DNA of 64,000 bases, taken from Panorpa germanica (taxonomy: Eukaryota; Arthropoda; Insecta; Mecoptera; Panorpidae). The first letter of the stretch is position 1, and each line of letters begins with the position of its first letter. Of the stretch, positions 1 to 11,442 are shown piece after piece. The notes beneath the pieces were generated by a model. That model searched no databases. It was not told the origin of the DNA and was given only the letters and a program-made list of their open reading frames with translations. Position numbers and translations under genes: made by a program. The DNA lies in the NCBI GenBank assembly GCA_963678705.1, contig OY783208.1, positions 12,149,782 to 12,213,781 of the forward strand. The letters are read 5' to 3'.

Positions 1-1998
1 CTTAAATGTTTTTAATCTGATTAGCAGTGGTTTTTTCAGTTTTGAGTTTCTAGTGTATAGTAAGACATATTGTGGAGCTCTTGTAATTCTGAATTTAATG
101 TTTGTAGGATTCGAAATGACTGATGCATAATAATTTAGAGATAGTTGGTCTCGTCTAAGTGAAGGCGGTGGTTCTCCACTTATGGCATATAGGCTCTATA
201 CAGGAGATGTTCTAAATGCACCAGTGGCTAGCTTTAAACCTGCATTATAAATGCTGTCAATGAGTTTGAAAATGTTTTTATTTGCAGTTTTATATATAAT
301 TCCACCATAATCTATTTTAGAGCGGATCAGAGTTTGAAAAATATGCATTAGTGTTTTCTGGTCACTTCCCCAATTGTTGCATGATATAACTTTTATAACG
401 TTTATGACAGTGCTACATTTGCTACCTGTGCTACCAGTTTCTTGTATGAATTATTGTGATTTATTGTTGTTTAAATTCACACTGAATTTTCTTGTTTTCA
501 TTAAATTTTTAACGAAGTAGGTTAGATGATCCATTATGTTCCATATTTCTAGTGCTTTTAATATGTTGTTTCTCCTTGTTCGATCGTAAGCTTTGTCAAT
601 GTCTAAGAAAATTGCTATAGTTTTCCGGTTATTGGCAAAGCTATTGAGTATTTCTGTTTCCAAATTAACTATTTGATCTACTGTAGAATGACGCTTACGA
701 AAGCCACTTTGTCTAGGTTCTAACACATTTTGTGTTTCTAGGGTATAAATGAGTCTTTCATTAATGATTTTTTCTAGTAATTTGCACAAGGTGTTAGTTA
801 AAGATATAGGTCTGTAGCTATTGATATGAGTTACATCTTTTCCGGGTTTTAGAATTGGTAATTTAATTGCTTTTTGCCATTCTGATGGAAATAAGTCGTT
901 TAAGCAGATATGATTAAAGAATTTTAGGATAGTTTTTTTGGTTTCATCAGGTAGATTTTTTATGAAGTAGTTATGAGTAATTATGGAGCTCTGATTTTAG
1001 TTCATCTAAAGTAATTGGAGTATTATATGTTTCAGTATTGTCAGATGATAAGTTTATTTCTGTATATGTTTTTCCTGCCATGTGTTGTTGAAATTGTGTT
1101 GGATATTTTGAAGTGCTGAAGTTAAGATAGAAATTTTTATCCAATAAATCTACTATTTCTTGTTGTGATGTGATGTGATTTTGATAGTGAGTTATTTGCA
1201 ACTGCTAATATCTTGGAGTTTATAGATTGTGTTATCACATCTATGTGATCATCTTCGTTAAATGTTATGTTATTATTGGTTATTTCTTTAACATAAAGAT
1301 TCCAATCCGCTTTAGAGATGTTCCATTTTAATCCTGACCAGTTTATTTCTATTATATTGTTTAAGATTTGGAGTTGAATTGGAAAATGATCACTTCCATA
1401 TAAATCTGGTAGGACTGACCATTCTAGTTTTGATGCTATTTGTGGTTGACATAAAGTAAGATCAATTGCAGATGTATTTTGAAAAGAAAAATTAAAGTGT
1501 GTGTGTTAACCGTCATTTAAGAGTATTAAATTGTTATTGTCCAATAATCTTTCTATTATTCTTCCTCTATTGTCCGTAACATTGCCCCATAGTCTGTTAT
1601 GTGCATTAAAATCTCCAAGTAATATGAATGGTGGAGGTAATTGAGTTAATATGTTTTCAATATCTGATATAATTAAATTTTGACTGTTTGGTAAGTATAA
1701 GTTGCAAATAGTAATCTTTTGTGGAACATGTACTCTGACCACGATTACTTCCAAGTTGGATTGTATATTTATATGTTCCGAAAAAAAATCCTCTCTAACC
1801 AGTGTAGCCACTCCACCACTGGCGTGTTCCGTTAGTCGATCTTTTCGGAATATATTGTATTTCTTAATGTTCGGTGTTTGCTCAGTCTTAAAATTTGTTT
1901 CTTGCAAACAGATTATAATAGGGTTGTAATCTACTGTAAGTCTTTTGAAATTCTCTAAACGTCTAAAAAAGCCGTTTAAATTCCAATTGAATTAATAA
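1..1998 (-). pseudogene. LINE ORF2 remnant: endonuclease and reverse transcriptase, internally deleted
   Basis: Reads on the minus strand from an NWNLNGF start near 1998. Endonuclease signatures are visible: NWN, LQET (catalytic Glu), GDFNAHN (Asp and Asn), and further on SDH. A TAA at about 1508 directly after LLNDG interrupts the endonuclease. The RT begins in a separate frame; palm motif A is FLDIDKAYD at about 600. Where motifs B and C (YADD) should follow, the sequence instead jumps at about 425-450 to the thumb region (KVISCNNWGSDQ, LIRSKIDYG). The catalytic YADD is therefore missing and the enzyme cannot work. Confidence 0.85.
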
Positions 1999-2261
1999 TA
2001 AATTTATATTATATTATCTATTATATATCTATTTGAATAGTTTGTTTTAGCACTTATTTATTTTATGTTTTAGGTAATTTGCGTAATCTATTTTTAATAT
2101 TTTCATTGTCATCTATTGTTATATTTGTTTCTTTATTATTTTTTGAGCACGAGGGCTCAGGCTGACTATTTATTTCTGTGTTGTTACTAGTTTTAATTGT
2201 TTTATAATTTTTAACATTTGTTATTTTTTTAGTTTCTGTTAAAGCCTGTAGTTCCTTTTCA

Positions 2262-3449
2262 TTATTTAAGATGTTTGTTATCATCTCCTAAAGATTCTGC
2301 TGACTCTTTGCTGGTTATGCGTCTTCTTTTGTTTTGTTGAATGTTAGATGTTGATGGAAAATTCGGTATTTTATTTTGAGGTTTGGATGTTGGAGGATTA
2401 TTGCTTTTTGATTTTTTATTGCCACGTCTTGTTAATGGGTTTGGCTTGCATACAGGAATTGAATTATCTTTCTCTGTTGAGCTTGCCATATGTGAGAAGA
2501 TCTCATTATAGTTTCGAAGTAGATCGAACCTATTTTGAGTGCTCACTGAAAACAGATGGTCAGTGTTTTCCATTCTATCTACTTCGCCGCGTGCCTCATA
2601 GTAACTTAAACTATAATCAGCCATTACTTTTTTGATTTTGTTTTGCACTAATCTTTCATGGCATTCTTTGTCTGTTGCTTGGTGGTTGCCTGTACAATTT
2701 GTGCACCTTGCAGTTGTAGCTGTGCATGTTGATACTGTATGTTCGGTACTTCCACATGTTCTACATTTAAATATTGGGGAACGGCATTTACCAGAGGTAT
2801 GTCCATATTTTAAACATTTGTAGCATTGTACAGTTGGTTGTATATATGGTTCAACAGCTCTGCGTACTCTCCATAAATAAACATACTCTGGTAAATACAT
2901 ACCTTCGAAATATAGTTTTATAGTCATCGATGGTTCGTATTTAATACCATTATCAGTGACTACTTTTCTGTTAAGTCTTTGGACTTTTGTAATTTTAAAA
3001 TTGCTCGATTCAATGTTATTTATTAATGTTTCCTCAGTGTAGTCTAAATCAACTTGTTTAATAATGGCAGTTTTTGTGGTCCAGAAGTATGGTATGTACG
3101 CTTCAAATTTATTTTGTTTTAATATGGGATCACTTACAATCTTATTTGCTTTTTCTGCTGTTGTACATTGTATAATAGCTCTATTTTTTTCAATTTTTTT
3201 GATTTCTGTTATATTGCTTTTGTTCGTTATTGCGCAAACTATTTCCGCTAGCTTTAGTGAGCTAAAGAAATTTTGTTGTCCTTGTTGTGGTTGTATCATG
3301 ACCTTATATGTACTGTATCTATTATTACTGTTATATTTATTCATATTATCGGTTTTACTATCATCGTCCATGGCAGATGGCATATTGTTTTTTGGAGGAT
3401 CACTATAGTGCCCTCCTTCAGGGCTCACATCACCTTCCATTGCACACAC
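2262..3449 (-). CDS. LINE ORF1, Gag-like zinc-knuckle protein
   Basis: A 395-residue Gag-like RNA-binding protein of a non-LTR retrotransposon, which normally packages the element's RNA. An RRM-like stretch covers about residues 45-200. Three CCHC-type knuckles follow at about 209-263: CYKCLKYGHTSGKC, CRTCGSTEHTVSTC and a third Cys/His cluster beginning CTNC. The tail is basic and low in complexity. The frame stops at 2262, but an overlapping frame (2284 down to 2063) continues with similar low-complexity sequence, so a 1-nt frameshift near 2280 probably cut off the original C-terminus. I chose the first Met of the open frame (3449); the second ATG, three codons on, is equally possible. Confidence 0.85.
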   Translation of the reverse strand: MCAMEGDVSPEGGHYSDPPKNNMPSAMDDDSKTDNMNKYNSNNRYSTYKVMIQPQQGQQNFFSSLKLAEIVCAITNKSNITEIKKIEKNRAIIQCTTAEKANKIVSDPILKQNKFEAYIPYFWTTKTAIIKQVDLDYTEETLINNIESSNFKITKVQRLNRKVVTDNGIKYEPSMTIKLYFEGMYLPEYVYLWRVRRAVEPYIQPTVQCYKCLKYGHTSGKCRSPIFKCRTCGSTEHTVSTCTATTARCTNCTGNHQATDKECHERLVQNKIKKVMADYSLSYYEARGEVDRMENTDHLFSVSTQNRFDLLRNYNEIFSHMASSTEKDNSIPVCKPNPLTRRGNKKSKSNNPPTSKPQNKIPNFPSTSNIQQNKRRRITSKESAESLGDDNKHLK

Positions 3450-3840
3450 AAACTTCTTTTTTACACTTTATTTTTTTTTTTTTTTTTACTCCTTCTCAAA
3501 TTGTATTTAATAAATAAATAATTAAAACTTATTTTAATAATTTTAAAATAATTTCAGGAGTAAAATTTATTACAACTTAAATATACGATAGTTTTTTGTT
3601 TTTTCTCAATTATTTTTTTTATATATTTTTTTTCTCAATTTTTTCTCAATAATTTTCTCAATTCAGCATCTATTTGAATTGAATTGTACTTTTGAACGCT
3701 GTATACTTTTTTGTAGCTTTTTAATAGAACCTCTACATAGTTTAGTTTGGGACTGAATAAATAAACAAATACATTTTATTATTGTCCCGTTATTTTTCAA
3801 ATTAACTGACTAACAACATTTAACGGGTAACATAATATTC

Positions 3841-4060
3841 CTATAGTCAAAATCACGATAGATCGGCGGTGACTTATACTCAAAAGAGGTTATAAGAGGG
3901 GTATAAATTTATAATACGATAATGAATTTTGTCTTATTAGTTGCTATATACATTATAGAAAAATAAATGAGTCTGTGCTTTTTAGTTATATCAGCAGTTT
4001 ATACCCCACAACTAGTTTTAAATATGAGTCACCGCCGAACTCTCGTAACTTCAACCATAG
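3841..4060. mobile_element. MITE-like element with 33-bp terminal inverted repeats (family 1)
   Basis: Left arm 3841-3873 ends CGGCGGTGAC and right arm 4028-4060 begins GTCACCGCCG. The arms are imperfect inverted repeats (about 25 of 33 matching by eye) around 154 bp of AT-rich sequence with no coding capacity. TA dinucleotides at both ends suit a TA target site. A longer relative lies at 18548-19420 and a lone end at about 29696-29725. Confidence 0.65.
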
Positions 4061-5390
4061 TAAATAATTTGGTGAAATATCATGCTAGGTGAAGTTTACG
4101 TCACTTTTTATTTTAATTATGGAGCATGTTTTTTAAAAGGTTTGAACAAACAAGGCTAATTTATTTATTTTTTATAAATAAATTAAGCAGTTTTATTTAA
4201 ATTTTAAAAGTTTTTACGACTTCAAAAGTGACCAGCATTTTTTTTCAGTAACACAGATATTTGGAACTTCGTTTATTAGATTAGATACATATCTGACTAA
4301 TCCCAAAGAAGAAAACAATTAACATACCAATCAAAAAAATTAAATTGGGGCTCTGTCAGCATTACACTCTCAAAAATTGTGTGTTTTATAAAAATTGCAT
4401 AAAAGTAGCACTTACAAATGATAATCAGACTTCGGCTAAGACATGTATGGCTCAAAAAATTCTAACCCTCCAAACAATTTGTCGTATCAGAGCAATCTCG
4501 TATCAGAGAGCGGTTAGACAGTAGTCACACAGTGTTTGGGAGAACATATGTTAGTACTGTGGTAGTACTGGGTAGTAGCACGACTTGCACCTCGGCAAAC
4601 CTCGTTTGGAAAGTATTAGGAAGAGCATCAGAGGGGGTACAGAGCGTTCCGGCCGGTGTAGACATGCTGTCCAAAGCTTCATGTAATGTCACACTAATGT
4701 CTAATAGGATTCCAATCAAAATTGTTTGTAGGGAAATGGTGTCAACTATCATCCCCTTAAATCTTTGCATCTTGCTACCAAACACCCTGTATATTTATAT
4801 TGAGTGTATCAACTTTTGATAGTTATTAGCACTTAAATCAATACAACATTTACAATCATTTCTTAATCATTTTTTTTACAATTTATAATTTTTCTATTCC
4901 TCAGCTTTTTTCTCATTCTATTCCAACTCTTCCTTCGTTGCTTTCTTAACAACATCTCTTTTCTTGTATCTTTATTGGTTCACTTGTTTTCACTTTAACA
5001 ACAACCACATTACGATCTGATACAGAAACCTCCTCCTCTGCGATGTCTCCCATTTAATTTCTTGCGCCTTTTGAAATGTATCTTCCGTATGTATCTGCTA
5101 ATTAAGTCTTCCCAGTGTACAACTTTCATTCGTTTAACCATAATTCCCTCTTTTATAAAGCTGTTTTTATTTTTCGTTTTTAGTGTTGTTGTATTTCTTG
5201 TTTTCGTATTGTTCTTTGTGATTATATTATGAATATATGAGGATCGAATCCAAAGACACTGTAGTCCGCCTCAAGCTTTAATGCTCTCGCCCGTTGTGTC
5301 CTCTTTTATAATTTTTGTTTCTTTAATAACCAAAATATATGGTAAAAAACCCATTTCAATACAGTTATAAGTATCTTTTCTATAATGTAT
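4061..5390. other. Non-coding stretch with no gene recognised
   Basis: AT-rich sequence with a short GC-richer island at about 4500-4700. Both strands of that island are open for about 90 codons, but neither resembles a known protein. A direct repeat of TCGTATCAGAG occurs at about 4482 and 4498. The string CACCCTGTATAT near 4786 resembles the ends of common insect DNA transposons, without a partner I could find. Confidence 0.5.
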
Positions 5391-5953
5391 TGTTACGAAT
5401 TTGCGAGCGTCTGGGCTTACAAAAATTACAGTTGTGAAATATTATTCGGAATTGGCAGAAAATGTTGCACATTGGGATAACAAGGCTGTGTACTTGTCGC
5501 ATCATAACACAATAAACAATGCGTAAACAAATGCATATCGCGCATATCTGTTATTTATGTATTCGCGCGTTCTATCTAGAAATAATTATGTTGCGAAGCG
5601 ACGAACGTAGAAATATTCAGAAGGTCAACAGCGTATTCGCATAATTGCATATAGAATTATTCTCGAATGTCAAAGATGTCGAGGGCAGGGGTATTCTGCT
5701 ACGTAACCCGTTGGTATAAAAGGAATCAGAGCACCGCTTCGCGAGTCAGTCTGCGATAGTAACTCAGTCCGCGAGAGTAAGTCAGTCCGCAGAAATAAGT
5801 CAGTCAGCAATTAACAATTAACAAGTGGAATGAAATAATAAACAGTAGTTGTAAATAGCTGTAATTGTTTTGTGTTAATAAATGAAGTCTGTAAATAGTG
5901 TAAATCCTTCTTATTATTTTTTACTGTAGCTATTCGTTATTTTATAAGTTACA
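5391..5953 (+). mobile_element. Probable solo LTR with its own promoter
   Basis: The start TGTTACGAATTTGCGAGCG resembles Gypsy-type LTRs. A TATA box (TATAAAAGG, about 5715) is followed about 30 bp on by TCAGTC initiator-like sequence. The stretch AGTCAGTCYGCG repeats three to four times at about 22-bp steps over 5742-5810. Polyadenylation signals AATAAA follow at about 5838 and 5878. A possible end is ...GTTACA at 5953. No gag or pol and no clear primer-binding site follow, so this is a solo or truncated LTR. No target duplication was found, so both boundaries are approximate. Confidence 0.55.
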
Positions 5954-6847
5954 ACGCGACTGAATAGTGAAAATAATTACTCCGCTCGGTAATTGAAAAT
6001 ACACATAAAAATAGACATGATACGGCACATATATAGAAGATTCGAGAATCCTACTCTCCCTTCCCTGCACTCTTCGCTCGCATATTCAAATTTGTATCTT
6101 TGGCGTCATAGAAGGTTTCAGAACCCAAACTCCCTTCATCCCCTATTTGCGCCTTGACAAGTTTGTATCATTTGTTATTGAAAGCTAAAGAGGATAGTTT
6201 CTACACACACAAGCCACCGCCCAGTAAAATTTTAACATTATCTTGCAGTGTCAGTAGAGGTGCCAGAGAGTTAAAGGTGTTATTCTTTCAAATATCGGTG
6301 ATTTTTCTTGGAAGTCCATTCGTCAAAACGTAAAGCGAATTTTGCCCTTGTTTCTAAAAATATTCAAACTCAATAATCAAGTCAGTTTTAACGGTATTTG
6401 TGAAATTTGTAACTATAGATCTTATAGTGTTCGGTGAGTTACGAAGTTGAAATCCGCTTTTCGAAAACAAATATCTCAAATCTAGCGATGAAAGAATCCA
6501 ACTGGGAGCCACACCATCTTTACAAACCATTTTTGAGACCATCTTCTCCATAGAGTTTTCATTTTTAAAACAGCAGTCAATTGCTTTAGACTTTTCTGGA
6601 GAATTTCTTCCTCACAAATAATAACAAATGTATCAGTTTTAATCAACGCAATTAAGAAATCGATTTCATGTACTTATTTTAAAAATATATCGGATCCGGA
6701 ATATTGGTGCCAGATCCGGTAGATGTATAATGATACCGAATATCCCGCGATACCGGATCTTGGTCTCCGGATTCCAATCTGAACTGCCAGAAACAATTTG
6801 GTAAAGATAACAGATCTTCTTTATTTAATAGTTTCTTTTTTTTCCAG

Positions 6848-9800
6848 GTATATCGGAAGCTGTACACACCTGCTGATTTCTTCATCTTCCTAGCGATTTA
6901 CCACAATGCGGATAGAAGACACAAACACGTACTTTATAGGGATGCTACTGGACGTTGTGAAAGAAACTGATGTCTTAAGATTTACTGAAGTGTACCCTAG
7001 CCACAAGGAAGCAACAGATGCATATTGGCTTTGCAAACGGGAGTTAAACGTTGACAACTTCTTTAATAAAGATTTAGTGGTGTTAAAGCAGTGTCTTGAG
7101 CGATCACCCAATCTGACCAAAATAAAATATAAAAATATTAAAATTGGTGATGCATTCAGTGCCATTCCTCAATATGTTGTCCAATATTGCCGCTCGGTGG
7201 AAATTCTCGACTTACCTGGACTTAACTTATCGCGAACACATTTAGAATTATTTAGTTCGTACAGAAGTTTAAAGAAAATCAATTTCAAAATGTCTGTTTT
7301 CACCGTTGAACTAAACACCATCTTTCTAAATAATCCTCAGCTTGAGGATGTGTGCCTTAACGGATTTGTTAGGGAGGACTGTTTTAAAAGCACACCCAAA
7401 AATATCAAGAAATTTGAACTTCATAACAAATTGAACGCTGCAGCTGGTGATTTGTTTGAGAATATCGCTTCATGGAAATTGGAGAAGTTATCATTGCCGG
7501 AGACAAGGTTAGCCGTCGCAGATATTCGCAGTCTTCACACGCAGAACATGCTGGTGTCAGTGGATTTGTTGTTTAGCGGGGATGAGGGTGAATTTGAGGC
7601 GTTGTTTGCCAACAATCAAAGCCTTGTGGATGTCACAGTTCGTTCATTATTTCGCAGCACTTTTAAAGGAACGTGTCTAAGAAGCTTATCCCCACTTCTT
7701 AAAGATTAAGGATACATACTCAGTCCACGATAGAAGGACACCATCTTGTAGATTGCTTGAAGGTCCGAGATATCGATGAACTCGTGTTGGATGATCGGCG
7801 CAATAAATATGAATTTTTGTCAGAATTATTGTCCTTTGCACCAAATTTGAAGGTTCTGGAGATAAATAGTTCGCATTGCGCACCTGGTCATCTGAGCGCT
7901 ATTCGGCAACTTACAAAGCTGAAAACTCTTCGGCTGACTGAGTTAGGAGAACAACATGGTGAAGCTTTGATAGAAATAACGCAGTACTGTTTAACTTTAG
8001 AAAAACTCACTTTAGCGGGTGCTAGATTGGTACCGGTAAGTTTCGGTCAAAAAATAATCCAATATACAAGGTGTCCAGAAAGGGTAGCAGGGCCTTTGTT
8101 TAATAACATTTGGGTACGCTCTTTTAAATGAGCATAACCTCAGTCTCCAAGGATTAATGACTTCTATGTTTTACTGCATTTATCCACTTCATACGTTTAT
8201 TCATCTTCCATAAGACACCAAGTGTGCCCTCTGCAAATTTATAAAATTTCACAAACGAATCGAATCCACGTTTTTGACAGTGACCTGTTTCCAATAATGT
8301 ATAATATTTCCAATAAAAAAATAAATTTAACTTATTTAATCAATAAATACAAAACTATAAATTATAGTTTATGGCAGTTTAATAAATTATTCATAAAGTA
8401 CACATTTTTATCACTAGTTGGCATTAAAGTCATGATGTGCAGTCCACATACAATGATATTCTTATCTATCCGCCATCTTGTATATTTCAAATTGTTAAAA
8501 TGGTACACGATATCATCTTGTGTCATATCCTTTGCCTTTTATTTTACAACACACATAATTATTGGTCAACAGGTAACATTCAGGTCGGAAGTACTATATT
8601 CTGTGACAATTCTTCCACGATTAAAGAAAGTTAATGTAGGGAGCTTCAGAGGTTCCGAATCCTTCAACATCTTTCTACATTATTGGGCAAGTAGCCAACA
8701 TCTGTGCTCTGTAAGATTTATGCACTGCGAAGATTTGACGGACGATGATTTACTTATCTTACTTCGAGGCTGCGAAACTTTAACTGTAAGTCCTCAAGAA
8801 TATTTTCAGATCGGTTGTGTAAGGTACTGGTATGTTTGCAACTCTTAAGGAGCGGGGGGTTAACGTTTCAACTTGTTTCTCTTTCATTTATATTTATGTA
8901 GAACATATTAAGTTTGTTGTGTAAAAATCTGAAGTCGATTAGAGTGAAACTGTCGGAGATTTTTACGGTATTTGACTTTTAAGTGCTAAAATTAAAAAAT
9001 TCATAAAAAAAACTCGACAGGGTTACCTGCAGAAACTTATCAACTAATGAAATTATTTTGGTTTTTTAAATTCAAATAATCCAGAGATCAGCTATGGTTA
9101 AATTTCATTTTTTAATTTTTTTAAATATCACAAAGTATTCTTTAAATATTATTTTATAATATAGTAATTATTGAAATAATTATATATAACTTGTGTCGTC
9201 AAAAAACATTATCGAAAATATGCTTTTTTTATTGTTTTGACCTTTTTAACCTAAAAACTGGAAATACGTCGACTTTAACTAAACTATATAAAGAAATTGT
9301 CGTTTTATTTCCAGAAAATCAAGATAATATCGTGCAATGGAATTTCGATTCGGCTGCCTTGGGATATGACAAAAGTACTAAACAGACAGCAGAATCGGAC
9401 TGATTTCTTCCACTTCGTCTTAGATTACTACAGCAAGTTAAGTTTTATGGTAAGACATTTTCAATTTTTACTGAATTTTTTAGAAATGTTGGCTAATCAG
9501 TTGGTAAATCATTTTAAATCAATATTTCCGTGAAATCTAAGGTACAAAATCTGAGGGTAATAATGAAACGCAATATCTACCAAATGTCACCATGTTTTTC
9601 TATTGATTTAAAATGACCGCTCTTCTTAAGTGGTTATATACAGTTATTTGGCCCAAGAAAATCGCCTTTTTAAGAATTTTTCCTGAGAAGACTTTTAAAT
9701 GTAATAATGTAAAAATTTGTACACATATTATGGTAACTTTTAACTGTATTTCAACATTTTTGTATTTGTAAAAATAATAATTTTAAAGCTGCTATAGCTG

Positions 9801-11038
9801 ATCTCCAGGAGCTCTTCTCAAAAAAGGCATCTTGTAGTGACCACAATATGTTTACACTGAATCATCTACAATGAAAAAACCAAGCGGATTTTGTTAAAGT
9901 AATGTATAATCTAGTAAATAATCGAAGGAATAAGCAAAATAATATTTTTTTTTTTGACAAAATGGAGCTTCTCAAAAAAGAAATCGATTTTTGACCAAAA
10001 TTTTGGCCTTAAATTATTTATAAAAAAAATATATATTTATCGGTAAGAAAAACCTTCGATTAATTACTAAAAAATATACTTAAGAAACTTGTGTTACAAT
10101 TTGAGACTGATCGGTTTAGCCATTTTTGAGAAATCTTGGTCACCGATTTTAAAAACACAGTTTTTAGAAAAACGCAATTAAAGTTTTAAAAGCTCTTTAC
10201 ATAGAGTAAAAAAATTCTTTTTTCAACTTACATAACTTCGAAAATAATCGCCTGATTGACTTGAATTTTTTTGTGTGTGCACTTAAATATATGTACATTA
10301 CGAAAATGAAATTATCATATATTTTTTTGAAAATATTAACTGTATGTAACCCCTTAAAAACTCATATTACTATTAAAAATTTCTCTACGCTGTATAAGCT
10401 CTAACACAGAACGAAATATTCTATTTTATTTATCGTTTCAAATTTCATCATATCAAAAGCCTATTGACCTATCTAATATTTAAGGTATATTATAGCGCTG
10501 GGAGCTATATCTTCAACCTCACAGTTCAATTCTACTATGTAAAATAGCTACTGCCTAAAATTTTCCAAACAAAATAACATTTGTGCATCTTCATATTATT
10601 CTTATCCATATTTTCTGTCTCTCTCTCTCACCCCGCCCCAATATTAGTATCAAGGTATGCATTCGAGTTGTTAACTTGAACTCTACGAAGTATAGGAATC
10701 GACATTTGGGCCAACAAAAAAAAAGGAGTATCCATTTCGGATCAAAAACGAAGGCGAAAGCTTCAGAAGCAAAATGCATTACTCCATCCCATAAAACTTT
10801 ACAATACGAAATTTCTTTTCCTGAACGTACTCAAATGTATTTTTCTAAATATGTCATAGAGCAGTATTTCGAACTATCTTACTCAAATTGCCAGTTATAG
10901 GTCGCCCACTCAATTAACCAGTTATATAGGTCGCAAATTTCTTTAATAAATAATAGAAATTATAAAATAATTTTTCAGGATATGGCGCCATCTGGATTGC
11001 ATCCACTATTGCAAATCAGACTTTGGAAAAAGAAATAA
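6848..11038 (+). CDS. Leucine-rich-repeat protein gene, five exons, one 1-nt frameshift
   Basis: Model: exon 1 from acceptor at 6848 (ATG 6906) to 8035; exon 2 8573-8785; exon 3 8902-8967; exon 4 9315-9449; exon 5 10979-11038 (TAA). Every internal exon is a multiple of three and all joins are phase 0 (CCG|GTAAGT, ACT|GTAAGT, ACG|GTATTT, ATG|GTAAGA donors). The product would be about 534 residues of LRRs, e.g. LKKINF, LEKLSLPETRL, LKVLEINSSHC, LKTLRLTELG, LEKLTLAGARL, LKKVNVGSF and a CEDLTDDDLLILLRGCETL repeat typical of F-box/LRR (FBXL-like) proteins. No F-box is visible upstream. The frame breaks near 7700, where AAAG is one A short; one extra A restores an open frame through 8035. It is either a recent pseudogene or a homopolymer error. 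The role (ligand or substrate recognition by the LRR) is inferred from the fold only. Confidence 0.65.
6906..8035 (+). CDS. LRR gene, first coding exon (frameshifted at about 7700)
   Basis: Starts at ATG 6906 in context CCACAATGC; an in-frame TAG at 6891 and an acceptor TTTTTTCCAG ending at 6847 imply that 5' UTR lies in this exon and an untranslated exon lies upstream. The first 266 codons run to a stop at 7707-7709; the continuation is in the frame starting at about 7703 and reads through CLKVRDIDELVL to the donor at 8036. Confidence 0.7.
8573..8785 (+). CDS. LRR gene, exon 2
   Basis: 71 codons, phase 0 at both ends, acceptor TCAACAG and donor GTAAGT. It contains the repeats LKKVNVGSF and LCSVRFMHCEDLTDDD, matching cysteine-containing LRRs. 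Confidence 0.7.
8902..8967 (+). CDS. LRR gene, exon 3
   Basis: 22 codons starting NILSLLCKNLKSIRV, the next LRR in register with exon 2. Acceptor TTTATGTAG; donor GTATTT is weak. Confidence 0.5.
9315..9449 (+). CDS. LRR gene, exon 4
   Basis: 45 codons, open and phase 0, between acceptor TTATTTCCAG and donor GTAAGA. The protein ends FHFVLDYYSKLSFM. Assigned because it preserves phase from exon 3 to exon 5. Confidence 0.5.
10979..11038 (+). CDS. LRR gene, terminal exon
   Basis: Acceptor TTTTTCAG then 19 codons and TAA, ending RLWKKK. A polyadenylation signal AATAAA lies at about 11114. Confidence 0.5.
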   Translation, partial: DMAPSGLHPLLQIRLWKKK

Positions 11039-11112
11039 AGATTCTTTATTTCTAGAATTCTTTATTTTAAGATTCTAGAACAACTCTTTCTTTCCTTGTT
11101 TTTTCTGTTATA

Positions 11113-11122
11113 TTAATAAACT
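11113..11122 (+). terminator. Polyadenylation signal of the LRR gene
   Basis: AATAAA within TTAATAAACT about 75 bp after the proposed stop codon. Confidence 0.45.
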
Positions 11123-11274
11123 ATAATGTAAAAAACCAATAAGCTGTTTTATTTATGAATTATTTAAAATTTAAGTGTGATTTGCGTGTTGCATGGTATA
11201 GGTGCACCTGATAATCCCCTGCCGTCTCAGATGGTAATACGTCTCACCGACAAAGGGCTTGTGTCCTATGTCTT

Positions 11275-11442
11275 AATGGGCTTGTGTCCTATGTCTTAAT
11301 TTCTACAAAAGTGTACTATATATAAATCTCCGTCAATATTTAGATATTTAATAATATAGACACGCCAATACACATTTATTAACATCAATTTCAATCAACA
11401 ATTGAAAAATCGACCACTAAAAAATTAAGACACAAGCCCATT
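11275..11442. mobile_element. 168-bp MITE with inverted ends (family 3)
   Basis: Left end AATGGGCTTGTGTCCTATGT and right end AAAATTAAGACACAAGCCCATT (last 20: AATTAAGACACAAGCCCATT) are inverted repeats. The first 23 bp are also duplicated in tandem (11255-11277 and 11278-11300). Internal sequence (CTCCGTCAATATTTAGATAT, CACGCCAATACACATTTATT) recurs at 63600-63680 and, diverged, at 61450-61560 and about 15410-15450. Confidence 0.65.

Larger units (their letters stand above)
1..3480 (-). mobile_element. Decayed Jockey/I-type LINE, minus strand, cut by window edge
   Basis: A non-LTR retrotransposon read on the minus strand. In element order it has a Gag-like ORF1 (3449 to about 2063), then an ORF2 with apurinic-type endonuclease (about 1998-1330), reverse transcriptase fingers/palm (about 1200-450) and RT thumb (about 430-40). 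The 3' end lies beyond position 1 or has been lost. A run of T on the plus strand at 3468-3488 sits just upstream of ORF1. ORF2 has several frame breaks and an internal deletion, so the copy is dead. The three zinc knuckles of ORF1 and the endonuclease-RT order fit the Jockey/I superfamily; the exact clade is not determined. Confidence 0.9.

Noticed and set aside
2348..3521. Plus-strand frames over the LINE ORF1
   Set aside because: Antisense shadows of the Gag-like frame.
4525..4819. Opposed open frames of 86 and 95 codons
   Set aside because: Both strands are open over the same short GC-richer island and neither resembles a protein.
7660..7755. A very short intron explaining the LRR frame change
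   Set aside because: The only GT-AG pairs of the right length use poor donors such as GTCTAA; one missing A in a run is simpler.
8222..8848. 208-codon frame across 8222-8848
   Set aside because: It runs through the intron of the LRR gene; only 8573-8785 is coding by splice phase.
10583..10900. 105-codon frame in the last LRR intron
   Set aside because: Low complexity with CTCT runs, opposite strand also open, no motif; better explained as intron.
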